This document shows, in pieces, positions 1-6,996 of a stretch of 64,000 nucleotides of DNA. The position numbers and the translations under genes are program-made. The notes below the pieces were generated by a model. That model saw nothing but the letters and a program-made list of their open reading frames with translations. It searched no databases and had not been told where the DNA came from. Each line of letters opens with the position of its first letter. The first letter of the stretch is position 1. Location of the stretch: assembly GCA_022572885.1 (NCBI GenBank), contig JACZVC010000009.1, forward strand, positions 27,284 through 91,283, written 5' to 3'. The stretch is from Pseudomonadota bacterium. Lineage in GTDB: Bacteria > Pseudomonadota > Gammaproteobacteria > Steroidobacterales > MnTg04.

Positions 1-344
1 GCGCCTGAAATATTTATCGACATGCGCAAATCCAGCCCCAGCTCCCGCCACTGGGCGCTTTGCTTGAGGGCCGTTTTCAGCACGATATCGGTAATCCCGT
101 GGATATGCTGGCCTTGCTCCGCCAGCGGAATAAAAGAGTCCGGCATCACCATGCCAAGTACCGGGTGAATCCAGCGTATCAGCGCTTCCACCGAGACGAA
201 CTCCAGCGTTCGAGTATCGATTTTCGGCTGGTAATGCATAACGAACTGGTTATCGCGGACGCCGATCGCCAGATCGGCATCGGATATCAACGGTTCAGTG
301 GTATCGTCATTGCCGGTTATTTCTTGTTGGTCGTTTGCGGACAC
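1..344 (-). CDS. EAL-domain protein, N-terminal part (cut by window edge)
   Basis: The minus strand reads an open frame that runs off the start of the window. After about 30 acidic or polar residues comes the classic opening of an EAL domain: MHYQPKID, then VEALIRW (the EAL signature), a P..FIPLAEQ segment and SINIS at the edge. The family hydrolyses cyclic di-GMP in the cytoplasm. No GGDEF, PAS or membrane segment precedes the EAL domain, so it may be stand-alone or followed by a domain outside the window. The start is taken as GTG at 344, with AGG about 8 bases upstream; a TTG further upstream is possible. Catalytic activity cannot be judged because most metal ligands lie outside the window. 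Confidence 0.82.
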   Translation of the reverse strand, partial: MSANDQQEITGNDDTTEPLISDADLAIGVRDNQFVMHYQPKIDTRTLEFVSVEALIRWIHPVLGMVMPDSFIPLAEQGQHIHGITDIVLKTALKQSAQWRELGLDLRMSINISG

Positions 345-516
345 AAAAAGGCCTGTTTGGCACAAATCCCGCCCAGTGTAGTGTGACCCCACTATATTCA
401 GTGTGTTGCGGTTCACAGTCTTGGCCTGACAGCTTGTTCCCAGGTCTGGATTTGCGGCTACCGGGCGGTAGAAACTGGGGATACAATGAACCGGAGGAAG
501 TGCAAGGGGCAGGGTT

Positions 517-822
517 ATGGAAAATAGAATCAGCAATTTCACAGAATTTTACCCGTTTTATCTCGGCCAACACAGCAACAGGACCTGCAGGCGCCTGCAT
601 TTTGTCGGCACCAGCCTGGTCCTGATTATTTTTGTTTACGCTTTGCTTAAAGGCCCTCTTGCGTTGTTGTGGCTGATGCCGGTTTTTGGCTATGGCTTTG
701 CCTGGGTCGGGCATTTTGTGTTCGAGAAAAACAAGCCGGCGACCTTTAAATATCCGTGGTACAGCCTGCTGGGAGATTTTGTCATGTACAAGGACATACT
801 CACCGGGCGCATTCCGTTTTGA
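517..822 (+). CDS. Mpo1-like (DUF962) small membrane protein
   Basis: This 101-residue protein has the DUF962/Mpo1 pattern: FYL..H.N..CR..HF.GT near residues 13-31, two hydrophobic segments (about 32-60), and a conserved G..FVFEKN..A.F.YP motif near residues 64-80. The yeast member Mpo1 is an Fe-dependent dioxygenase of 2-hydroxy fatty acids; the bacterial function is unproven. The conserved histidines (H19, H28, H66) could bind iron (inference). It starts at ATG with GGGCAGGG just upstream and lies 40 bases before gshA, so co-transcription is possible. Confidence 0.8.
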   Translation: MENRISNFTEFYPFYLGQHSNRTCRRLHFVGTSLVLIIFVYALLKGPLALLWLMPVFGYGFAWVGHFVFEKNKPATFKYPWYSLLGDFVMYKDILTGRIPF

Positions 823-862
823 TCGGCATTTTGTTCTTGTCAGTGCCGTCGGGGGGTGTGGT

Positions 863-2446
863 TTGAACCAGCCGGCGGAGGTACGTCTGCAACGATTGGC
901 AGACGCCGGGCTGGCGGCAGTCTTGCAACGCTGCCGCAAGGGTGTCGAGAAAGAGGCGCTGCGAGTGCTCCCGGATGGCGCTCTGGCCATGACGCGCCAT
1001 CCGCCGGCTTTGGGTTCCGCGCTGACCAACCGGTATATAACGACAGATTTCTCGGAGGCGCTGCTGGAGTTCGTAACGCCAGCCTATACCTCGACCTGGG
1101 AGACGCTGCAGTTTCTGTGTGATATCCACCAGTTTGTGTATCAGCAACTCGACGATGAGTTGTTGTGGGCGGCCAGCATGCCCTGTCTGATCGAAGCTGA
1201 CGAGGCTATTCCGGTAGCACGTTACGGCGATTCAAACGTCGGCAAAATGAAGACGGTCTATCGGCTCGGTCTTGGCCACCGGTATGGCCGGATGATGCAG
1301 ACGATTTCCGGCGTGCATTTCAACTTTTCCCTGCCTGAGGATTTCTGGGATCACTATCAGGAACTGGAGAAAGACACCGGCGGAAGCCAGGAATTTCGTT
1401 CGTCTTCTTATTTCGGATTATTGAGAAATGTCAGGCGAATGGGCTGGCTGGTGCTTTTCCTGTTCGGCAACTCGCCGGCAGTCTGCAGGTGTTTTGCAGA
1501 CGGCACAAAGGCAGGCCTCGAGGTATTCGATAAGGGCACTTTTTTTATGCCTTATGCCACCTCGTTGAGAATGAGTGACCTGGGCTATAAAAACACCACC
1601 CAGGCCGCGCTGGATATTTCGCTGGATAATATCGATGCCTACGTGGAAACATTGCTGAAGGCGGTTACCACGCCCAGCCGCGATTTCCAGAAAATCGGTA
1701 TCAAGGCCGATGGCGAGTACAGACAGATCAGCGCAAATATCCTGCAGGTGGAAAACGAATACTACGGATTGATTCGGCCAAAGCGCGTTACCCGATCGGG
1801 TGAAATGCCAAGCAGGGCCTTGAAACGCAGGGGCGTGGAATATGTAGAACTGCGGGCGCTGGATGTCAGCCTGGCAGACCCGACCGGGATAAACCAGAAC
1901 CAGATGAGATTTTTGGAAGCATTCCTGATTTATTGCATGATCGAGGACAGTCCCCTGCTGGATGCCCGGGAAATTGCGGAAACGGAAAACAACCAGTTAC
2001 TGGTGGCCCGCCAGGGACGAGAGCCCGGACTGACCTTGACCCGGCATCAGGAGCAGCACCTGCTGACGAACTGGGCGGATGAGATATGCGCCCACCTGGT
2101 TGCTATCTGCGATCTGCTGGACGATGGTACCGGTTCATCTTTGTATCGCGATGCGCTCGAGTTGCAGCGCGAAGCTATCCGTGATCCCGGGCTGACACCG
2201 TCGGCGGGCATTCTGGCGGAGATGAAAAGGTCCGGCGAATCCTTTTTTTCAATTGCCCGGCGAATATCGGAACAGCACCGGGATTACTTTTTGAGCCTGG
2301 GGAATGACGATTCTGCACGCCTGGAGTTCCTTGCCGCCGAGGCAGCCGCCTCCATCGAGCGACAAAAAGAAGTCGAGGCCAGCGACCGGATCAGCTTCGA
2401 AGCGTATTTGCAGAACTACTTCAGCCAGGCGGATCAACTCCTGTAA
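863..2446 (+). CDS. gshA: Glutamate-cysteine ligase
   Basis: This protein makes gamma-glutamylcysteine from glutamate, cysteine and ATP, the first step of glutathione synthesis in the cytoplasm. The class 1 (E. coli-type) signatures are clear: GVEKEALRV at residues 27-35 and MQTISGVHFNFSLP. With the TTG start at 863 it is 527 residues, close to E. coli GshA (518). The frame stays open upstream to 686, but that part overlaps the preceding gene and shows no family similarity. A GGGGG stretch lies 6-7 bases before the TTG. gshB is not in the window; in related genomes it often sits beside the tonB-yqgE-ruvX group seen near 60 kb (recalled context). Confidence 0.95.
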   Translation: MNQPAEVRLQRLADAGLAAVLQRCRKGVEKEALRVLPDGALAMTRHPPALGSALTNRYITTDFSEALLEFVTPAYTSTWETLQFLCDIHQFVYQQLDDELLWAASMPCLIEADEAIPVARYGDSNVGKMKTVYRLGLGHRYGRMMQTISGVHFNFSLPEDFWDHYQELEKDTGGSQEFRSSSYFGLLRNVRRMGWLVLFLFGNSPAVCRCFADGTKAGLEVFDKGTFFMPYATSLRMSDLGYKNTTQAALDISLDNIDAYVETLLKAVTTPSRDFQKIGIKADGEYRQISANILQVENEYYGLIRPKRVTRSGEMPSRALKRRGVEYVELRALDVSLADPTGINQNQMRFLEAFLIYCMIEDSPLLDAREIAETENNQLLVARQGREPGLTLTRHQEQHLLTNWADEICAHLVAICDLLDDGTGSSLYRDALELQREAIRDPGLTPSAGILAEMKRSGESFFSIARRISEQHRDYFLSLGNDDSARLEFLAAEAAASIERQKEVEASDRISFEAYLQNYFSQADQLL

Positions 2447-2675
2447 CGCAGCTGCCGCCTTGTTTTGAGGCATCGTGCGTATGAATATTGAGGCACTACA
2501 AAATATTTGTTGGAACCTGTATACTCGCGAATTCTGAAAACCCGGGAAATTGGATTTCTGGCCAGGCCTTTTAGGGGCGCTGGCCAAAACTTTTTTGGCA
2601 GGAATCTTCGGTCAATTGCGGCATTTCAGCTATTGCCAATGTCGCCGGGGCAGAGTTTTTTTAAGGAGCAATTCA

Positions 2676-3017
2676 ATGAAAACAAGATATTTACTGGTGG
2701 CGTTGGCTGCCGTCGCAATCTCCGGCTGCGCCACTGGCGCCAGCCCTGGACCGGCCCCGGTGCAGACGGCCCAGGCAGCGCCCACTTTTACCCAGGATGA
2801 AATAGATCAGATGAGCGCCGAAGAAAAAGTGGCGATCTACAACAGCCAGCAGGAAGAAAAGAATCAGATCATTTGCCGCAAGACGCAGGTTACCGGGTCT
2901 CACAGGAAAAGAACGGTTTGTCGCACTGCCGAACTGATTCGCCTGGAGCAGGAAGAGGCGAGACGGACGTTTGAAAACGTCCAGCGTGGCAATGCCGCAA
3001 GTGTCGGTGGTGATTAG
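2676..3017 (+). CDS. Small lipoprotein of unknown function
   Basis: The protein is 113 residues. It opens with a lipoprotein signal peptide (MKTRYLLVALAAVAISGC) whose lipobox ISGC puts the lipidated cysteine at residue 18. A low-complexity Ala/Pro/Thr linker and a charged helical region follow. Two cysteines sit in an IICRK...TVCR arrangement, which could form a periplasmic disulfide. TAAGGAG lies 5-6 bases before the ATG, a strong ribosome site, so this start is preferred to one in frame at 2550. Similar short proteins are common in gammaproteobacteria, but I know no function. A strong terminator follows directly. Confidence 0.8.
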   Translation: MKTRYLLVALAAVAISGCATGASPGPAPVQTAQAAPTFTQDEIDQMSAEEKVAIYNSQQEEKNQIICRKTQVTGSHRKRTVCRTAELIRLEQEEARRTFENVQRGNAASVGGD

Positions 3018-3035
3018 CCGCTGTATTCAGGTCTG

Positions 3036-3063
3036 AAAAAGCCCGCATTGCGGGCTTTTTTTT
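3036..3063. terminator. Bidirectional intrinsic terminator
   Basis: A GCCCGCATTGCGGGC hairpin is flanked by five A on the left and a run of T on the right, so it can stop transcription in both directions. It lies between the lipoprotein gene (+) and the convergent aminotransferase gene (-). Confidence 0.9.
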
Positions 3064-3087
3064 GGTCGGCAGATATTCTTGATATTT

Positions 3088-3996
3088 TCAGATGAACGGC
3101 AATGGCGTGGCGTCTCGCAATATCCATTGTCGATGAATTTCCTGCAGTTTCCGGGTGAGCGGGCCGGGCACGGTCTCGCCGATCATCCGGCCGTCAATTC
3201 GGCGTACCGCGGTTAGTTCGCCCATGGTTCCGGTCGTGAACGATTCATCGGCCGTATAGAAATCCACCAGCGACAGATTTTTTTCCTCGCAGCGGATGCC
3301 TTCATGGGCCGCGATTTTCAGAATCAGCGCACGGGTAATTCCTGGCAGGCAGGCGTCCGCTAACGGCGTAAACAAGGTGGCTTGGCGAACCATAAATATA
3401 TTCGTGTCGTTGGTTTCCGAAACGAAGCCGTTATCATCCAGCATCAGGGCGGCATCGGCGCCCGCGACATTGGCCTGTATTAGGGCAAGAATATTGTTGA
3501 TCAGGTTGTTGTGGTGAATCTTGGAATCGACGAATTGCGGGCTGTTACGTCTGATTGCCGAGGTCACCAGGGACAACGGCTCCGGATATACCGGTGGCTT
3601 CCATTCGGCAAGTACGATCAGGCATGGCCCGGACTGGTTCAAACGCGGGTTCATGCCCGAAGTGATCTTGTTGCCGCGCGTCAGGGTCAGACGGATGTGA
3701 ACTCCATCGGTCATCCCATTGGCCTCGAGCGTGGCGAATACGGCCGCCGCGATCCAGTCGCGGTCGGGGACCTGGTCGAAAGCCATGGCCCGGGCGGATG
3801 CGAAAAGCCGGTCTAGATGGGCATCGAATGCGCCAATATGCCCTTGGTATATCCGCAGTCCTTCCCAGACTGCGTCGCCGCCCTGGACCACGCTGTCAAA
3901 AACCGAGACCCGGGCTTGGTCGCGATGCACCAGGCCTTCGCCTACCCAGACCTGGATATCGAGGTTGCGCGGATCGGGCATTGCGGCCTTTTTCAT
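3088..3996 (-). CDS. Class IV aminotransferase (BCAT/DAAT-like)
   Basis: This is a 302-residue fold-type IV PLP enzyme of the branched-chain / D-amino-acid aminotransferase and aminodeoxychorismate lyase superfamily. K159 in DSKIHHNNL is the expected Schiff-base lysine, and E194 in SETNDTNIF the glutamate that contacts the pyridine nitrogen. The substrate cannot be read from sequence. IlvE-like branched-chain transamination is the default, but the genomic context (coupled to a sulfotransferase-like gene, not to ilv genes) suggests a specialised role. Its start overlaps the stop of the upstream gene by 4 bases (ATGA), indicating translational coupling. Confidence 0.85.
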   Translation of the reverse strand: MKKAAMPDPRNLDIQVWVGEGLVHRDQARVSVFDSVVQGGDAVWEGLRIYQGHIGAFDAHLDRLFASARAMAFDQVPDRDWIAAAVFATLEANGMTDGVHIRLTLTRGNKITSGMNPRLNQSGPCLIVLAEWKPPVYPEPLSLVTSAIRRNSPQFVDSKIHHNNLINNILALIQANVAGADAALMLDDNGFVSETNDTNIFMVRQATLFTPLADACLPGITRALILKIAAHEGIRCEEKNLSLVDFYTADESFTTGTMGELTAVRRIDGRMIGETVPGPLTRKLQEIHRQWILRDATPLPFI

Positions 3997-4748
3997 CGAC
4001 TGTCTCCGTCTGGCTGATCCGCTCTCAAGGCGTACTTATACATATGCTGATAATAGGGCCGGCACTGTTCCAGCAGTGGCTCCAGGTGGTCCGGGAACGG
4101 TTCGGTTTTCGGCCGGTATGGCGAAAATCCGGTCGACTGGTGGACCCGATAATACCAGTGCCGGGCCCATACGCCATCTTCCGTTCGTGGGCCCGGTGGC
4201 CAGCTCAGCATGCTTTCAGCAAACGGTATGGCAAGCTTTTGGCAAACCTTGGCGAGAACCGCACGAGGGTTTTTCAGCAGCTCCCGCGAATCGAGAACAA
4301 TCGCTTGTTGCCCGAATTCGCCGAGACGTTCAAGCAGCTCGCATTGGGTTGCCAGTCCGGTATCGGCGAGACCGGCCTCCGGTAACTGGATAGCCAGCGA
4401 CGGTAACATCTCGACTGGATCGCGGATCAACAAGACATTGATGGTTTGCTGGAGAAAAGAAAAGTCCAGGTCGACTAGGTGGTGCGCCATTTGCTTCATA
4501 AAAAGGATTGGCCGGTCATGCGGTCGCTCGATAAGTCGTTTCATGACCCGATCCCCATCGGTATCCATGGCCGACAACACTGCTTCACGGCCGGGGTGAT
4601 TTGCGCCAGTTACCCGCAGGTAATGACCATAAAGTGGTTCGTCCACGATCCGCGTGTCATTCCGCTGCCCGAAACTGTACATCAAGGCGGTCGAAACGTT
4701 GCGCGGCCCGGACCAAAGGCATATGTGTCTGGTCAGTCTGGCCCGCAT
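3993..4748 (-). CDS. Sulfotransferase-like P-loop protein
   Basis: This 251-residue protein resembles the PAPS-dependent sulfotransferase superfamily. An N-terminal WSGPRNVSTALM loop (residues 12-23) sits where the 5'-phosphosulfate-binding loop is found. A later VLLIRDPVEMLPS segment matches the conserved R-D-P 3'-phosphate-binding motif, followed by a Trp/Tyr-rich C-terminal part. The family moves sulfate to hydroxyl or amino groups, but this subfamily also includes uncharacterised members, so the reaction is unknown. It is first in a two-gene operon with the class IV aminotransferase. The ATG lies 47 bases from the divergent class V aminotransferase. Confidence 0.7.
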   Translation of the reverse strand: MRARLTRHICLWSGPRNVSTALMYSFGQRNDTRIVDEPLYGHYLRVTGANHPGREAVLSAMDTDGDRVMKRLIERPHDRPILFMKQMAHHLVDLDFSFLQQTINVLLIRDPVEMLPSLAIQLPEAGLADTGLATQCELLERLGEFGQQAIVLDSRELLKNPRAVLAKVCQKLAIPFAESMLSWPPGPRTEDGVWARHWYYRVHQSTGFSPYRPKTEPFPDHLEPLLEQCRPYYQHMYKYALRADQPDGDSR

Positions 4749-4795
4749 ATTTCACCTGCTTGTTTCTTTTGTGGTCAGCAAATAACCTGCCAAAT

Positions 4796-5944
4796 ATGTC
4801 AGAAACCATCATTTCCAGCCAGCGGCATTTGTTTTCTATTCCCAGGGACCTGGCGTATTTCAACTGTGCCTATCTGTCGCCGCAATTGAACAGCGCGAGC
4901 CAGGCCGCGGCTGCAGGCGCAAAAATCAAACAAAGCCCCTGGAATATTTCGTCTGACGATTTTTTCGATGGCCCGGAAAAAGCGCGGAGCCTGTTTGCCG
5001 ATATCGTGGGTTGTGCGGCCGAAAATATTGCCTTGGTTCCATCGGTCAGTTATGGGGTAGCAATCGTTGGAAAAAACCTGCGGCCAGACCCCGGTCAGCG
5101 CATCGTCATGCTGGCGGAGCAGTTTCCCTCGAATGTTTATTCCTGGCTCTCGCTTGCCCGTGAGCGAGACCTGGTCATTGATTTCGTGCAAAAGACGGAG
5201 GGCCGCAACTGGTCCGAGTCCGTCCTGGAATCTCTGGACGAACCCGCCGCCCTGATCGCGTTGCCAAACGTTCACTGGACCGATGGCTCTTTGATCGACC
5301 TGGTCCCGATAGCGAAGCGATGTCGTGAGATGGGCGCGAAGCTGGTTCTCGACCTGACCCAGTCGATCGGCGTCATGCGAGTGGATATTGCGGAGCTTGA
5401 TCCCGACTTTATTTTTTGCGCGGCTTACAAATGGTTGTTGTGTCCCTATGGGTCCGGTTTTGTTTATGCAGCTCCCAGGTGGCACCACGCCAGACCCCTG
5501 GAGGAAGCATGGATAAACCGGGCCGGTAGCGAGAACTTTGCCGGCCTGGTTAATTATCGTGACCATTACCAGGCCGGCGCCCGGCGGTTCGATGCGGGTG
5601 GTCGGGGCCAGTTCCAGCAATGGCCGGTCGTTATCGAGACATTGGGGCAGATACTGGAATGGGGCGTAGACAATATCGCCAGGACCGTGTCACTGACCAG
5701 CGCAAAAATCGCCGCCGGGGCTGCCGGGCTCGGCCTGGAAGTGCCCGAACCGCACGCGCCGCATTTGCTGGGAATACGCCTGGCCGGTGGCCCACCCGCC
5801 GATTTGCTCGGGAAACTGCGCGCCGATGGCGTTTACCTCAGCCAGCGCGGCAGCCGGTTGCGAATCGCATCCTATCTTTACAATGACGATGAAGATGTGG
5901 AGCGCTTGCTCGCCGCCCTGAAAAGACACCTGCAAACGAAATAG
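4796..5944 (+). CDS. Class V aminotransferase family PLP enzyme
   Basis: This 382-residue fold-type I PLP enzyme resembles the kynureninase/isopenicillin-epimerase/cysteine-desulfurase branch. D186 in LVLDLTQSIG should bind the pyridine nitrogen and K212 in CAAYKWLLCPYG is the Schiff-base lysine. It has no NifS-type catalytic cysteine loop, so desulfurase activity is unlikely. The start is the ATG at 4796, where family similarity begins; the frame remains open upstream into the sulfotransferase gene. It is divergent from the sulfotransferase/aminotransferase pair, with only 47 bases for both promoters, so the three genes may be co-regulated (inference). Confidence 0.82.
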   Translation: MSETIISSQRHLFSIPRDLAYFNCAYLSPQLNSASQAAAAGAKIKQSPWNISSDDFFDGPEKARSLFADIVGCAAENIALVPSVSYGVAIVGKNLRPDPGQRIVMLAEQFPSNVYSWLSLARERDLVIDFVQKTEGRNWSESVLESLDEPAALIALPNVHWTDGSLIDLVPIAKRCREMGAKLVLDLTQSIGVMRVDIAELDPDFIFCAAYKWLLCPYGSGFVYAAPRWHHARPLEEAWINRAGSENFAGLVNYRDHYQAGARRFDAGGRGQFQQWPVVIETLGQILEWGVDNIARTVSLTSAKIAAGAAGLGLEVPEPHAPHLLGIRLAGGPPADLLGKLRADGVYLSQRGSRLRIASYLYNDDEDVERLLAALKRHLQTK

Positions 5945-5949
5945 CCGGC

Positions 5950-6957
5950 CTAATCGGTCTCCGCCGTTTCGTCGTACAGCAAAATATTGACTTTCCCGGA
6001 GGTGTCGATCGATGCCCGGTACATGCCCACGGTATTGAATGGCATGCTGATATTTCCATGCCGGTCCATCGCGATGACGCCGCCATCGCCTTTCAGCGCA
6101 ACAAGTTTTTCGAATATGACCTCTCGGGCAGCGTCATCTACGGTCATGCCTTTGTACTCGACCAGTGCGCTGATGTCATGAGCCACCGTTCCGCGGATAA
6201 AAAACTCGCCGGTGCCGGTAGCCGAAACGGCAACACTCCGGTTATTCGCATAGGTTCCCGAACCGATGATCGGGCTGTCGCCGATACGGCCGTATCGTTT
6301 TCCCGTGGTGCCACCGGTCGATGTGCCGGCGACGAGGTTTCCTCTGCGATCCAGCGCGACCGCACCGACCGTGCCGATGCCGTATTGCGGCTCGGCGGCT
6401 GCCAATTCCCGGTTGTCCTTGAGATCCTGTAATTGCTGCCAGCGGCGCTCGGTAAAAAAGTATTCATCGGGCACTTTTTCCATGCCCTGCTCGGTGGCAA
6501 ATTCCACAGCACCATCACCGGAAAGAAAAACGTGTTTGGAGTTTTGCATGACCAGCCGCGCCAGCACGATCGGGTTGGCTATGTTGGTAACCCCGGAAAT
6601 GGCGCCGGCATCCAGCGATGCCCCATCCATTAACGCCGCATCCATTTCGTTTTTGCCGTCCCAGGTAAAGACCGATCCTTTGCCGGCGTTAAAGTGCGGC
6701 GAATTTTCCAGGATTTTTATCGCGGAAATTACGGCATCCATGCTGTCGCCGTCATTTTTCAGGACCTGGTAAGCGGCGTTGACGGCCTCGAGGAGGCTTT
6801 CCCGAATCGCCTGCTCCTGTTCCACGGTAACCGTGGCACGGGATATGGTTCCGGCGCCGCCGTGAATTGCTATCGCTATGGGTGAGTCCGCTGTTGCTGT
6901 CATGCCTGCAAAAACCAGTATGGTGGCAGATATCGTCAGAAGGGGGCCTGGCTTCAT
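5950..6957 (-). CDS. iaaA: Isoaspartyl peptidase / type III L-asparaginase
   Basis: This Ntn-hydrolase precursor has IHGGAGT near residues 31-37 and the autocleavage site GIGTVGAVALD, where T196 becomes the N-terminal nucleophile after self-cleavage into alpha and beta subunits. A GTSTGGTTGKRYGRIGDSP block follows, typical of the family. A signal peptide of about 24 residues indicates export to the periplasm. It removes beta-aspartyl residues from dipeptides and may hydrolyse asparagine. The ATG at 6957 is chosen because the signal peptide starts there; a TTG five codons upstream is possible. It is tail-to-tail with the class V aminotransferase, with 5 bases between them. Confidence 0.9.
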   Translation of the reverse strand: MKPGPLLTISATILVFAGMTATADSPIAIAIHGGAGTISRATVTVEQEQAIRESLLEAVNAAYQVLKNDGDSMDAVISAIKILENSPHFNAGKGSVFTWDGKNEMDAALMDGASLDAGAISGVTNIANPIVLARLVMQNSKHVFLSGDGAVEFATEQGMEKVPDEYFFTERRWQQLQDLKDNRELAAAEPQYGIGTVGAVALDRRGNLVAGTSTGGTTGKRYGRIGDSPIIGSGTYANNRSVAVSATGTGEFFIRGTVAHDISALVEYKGMTVDDAAREVIFEKLVALKGDGGVIAMDRHGNISMPFNTVGMYRASIDTSGKVNILLYDETAETD

Positions 6958-6996
6958 ATCCGGGTACCGCAAAACGTCGAAGGTCTTATTATGCCT

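Noticed and set aside
2559..2586. TGGCCAG/CTGGCCA inverted repeat after gshA followed by T residues
   Set aside because: Arms are only 7 bp with a 14-base loop and the T run starts five bases after the stem; too weak to call a terminator.
4799..5620. 273-codon frame opposite the class V aminotransferase
   Set aside because: Antisense to a clear PLP enzyme, no recognisable motif.
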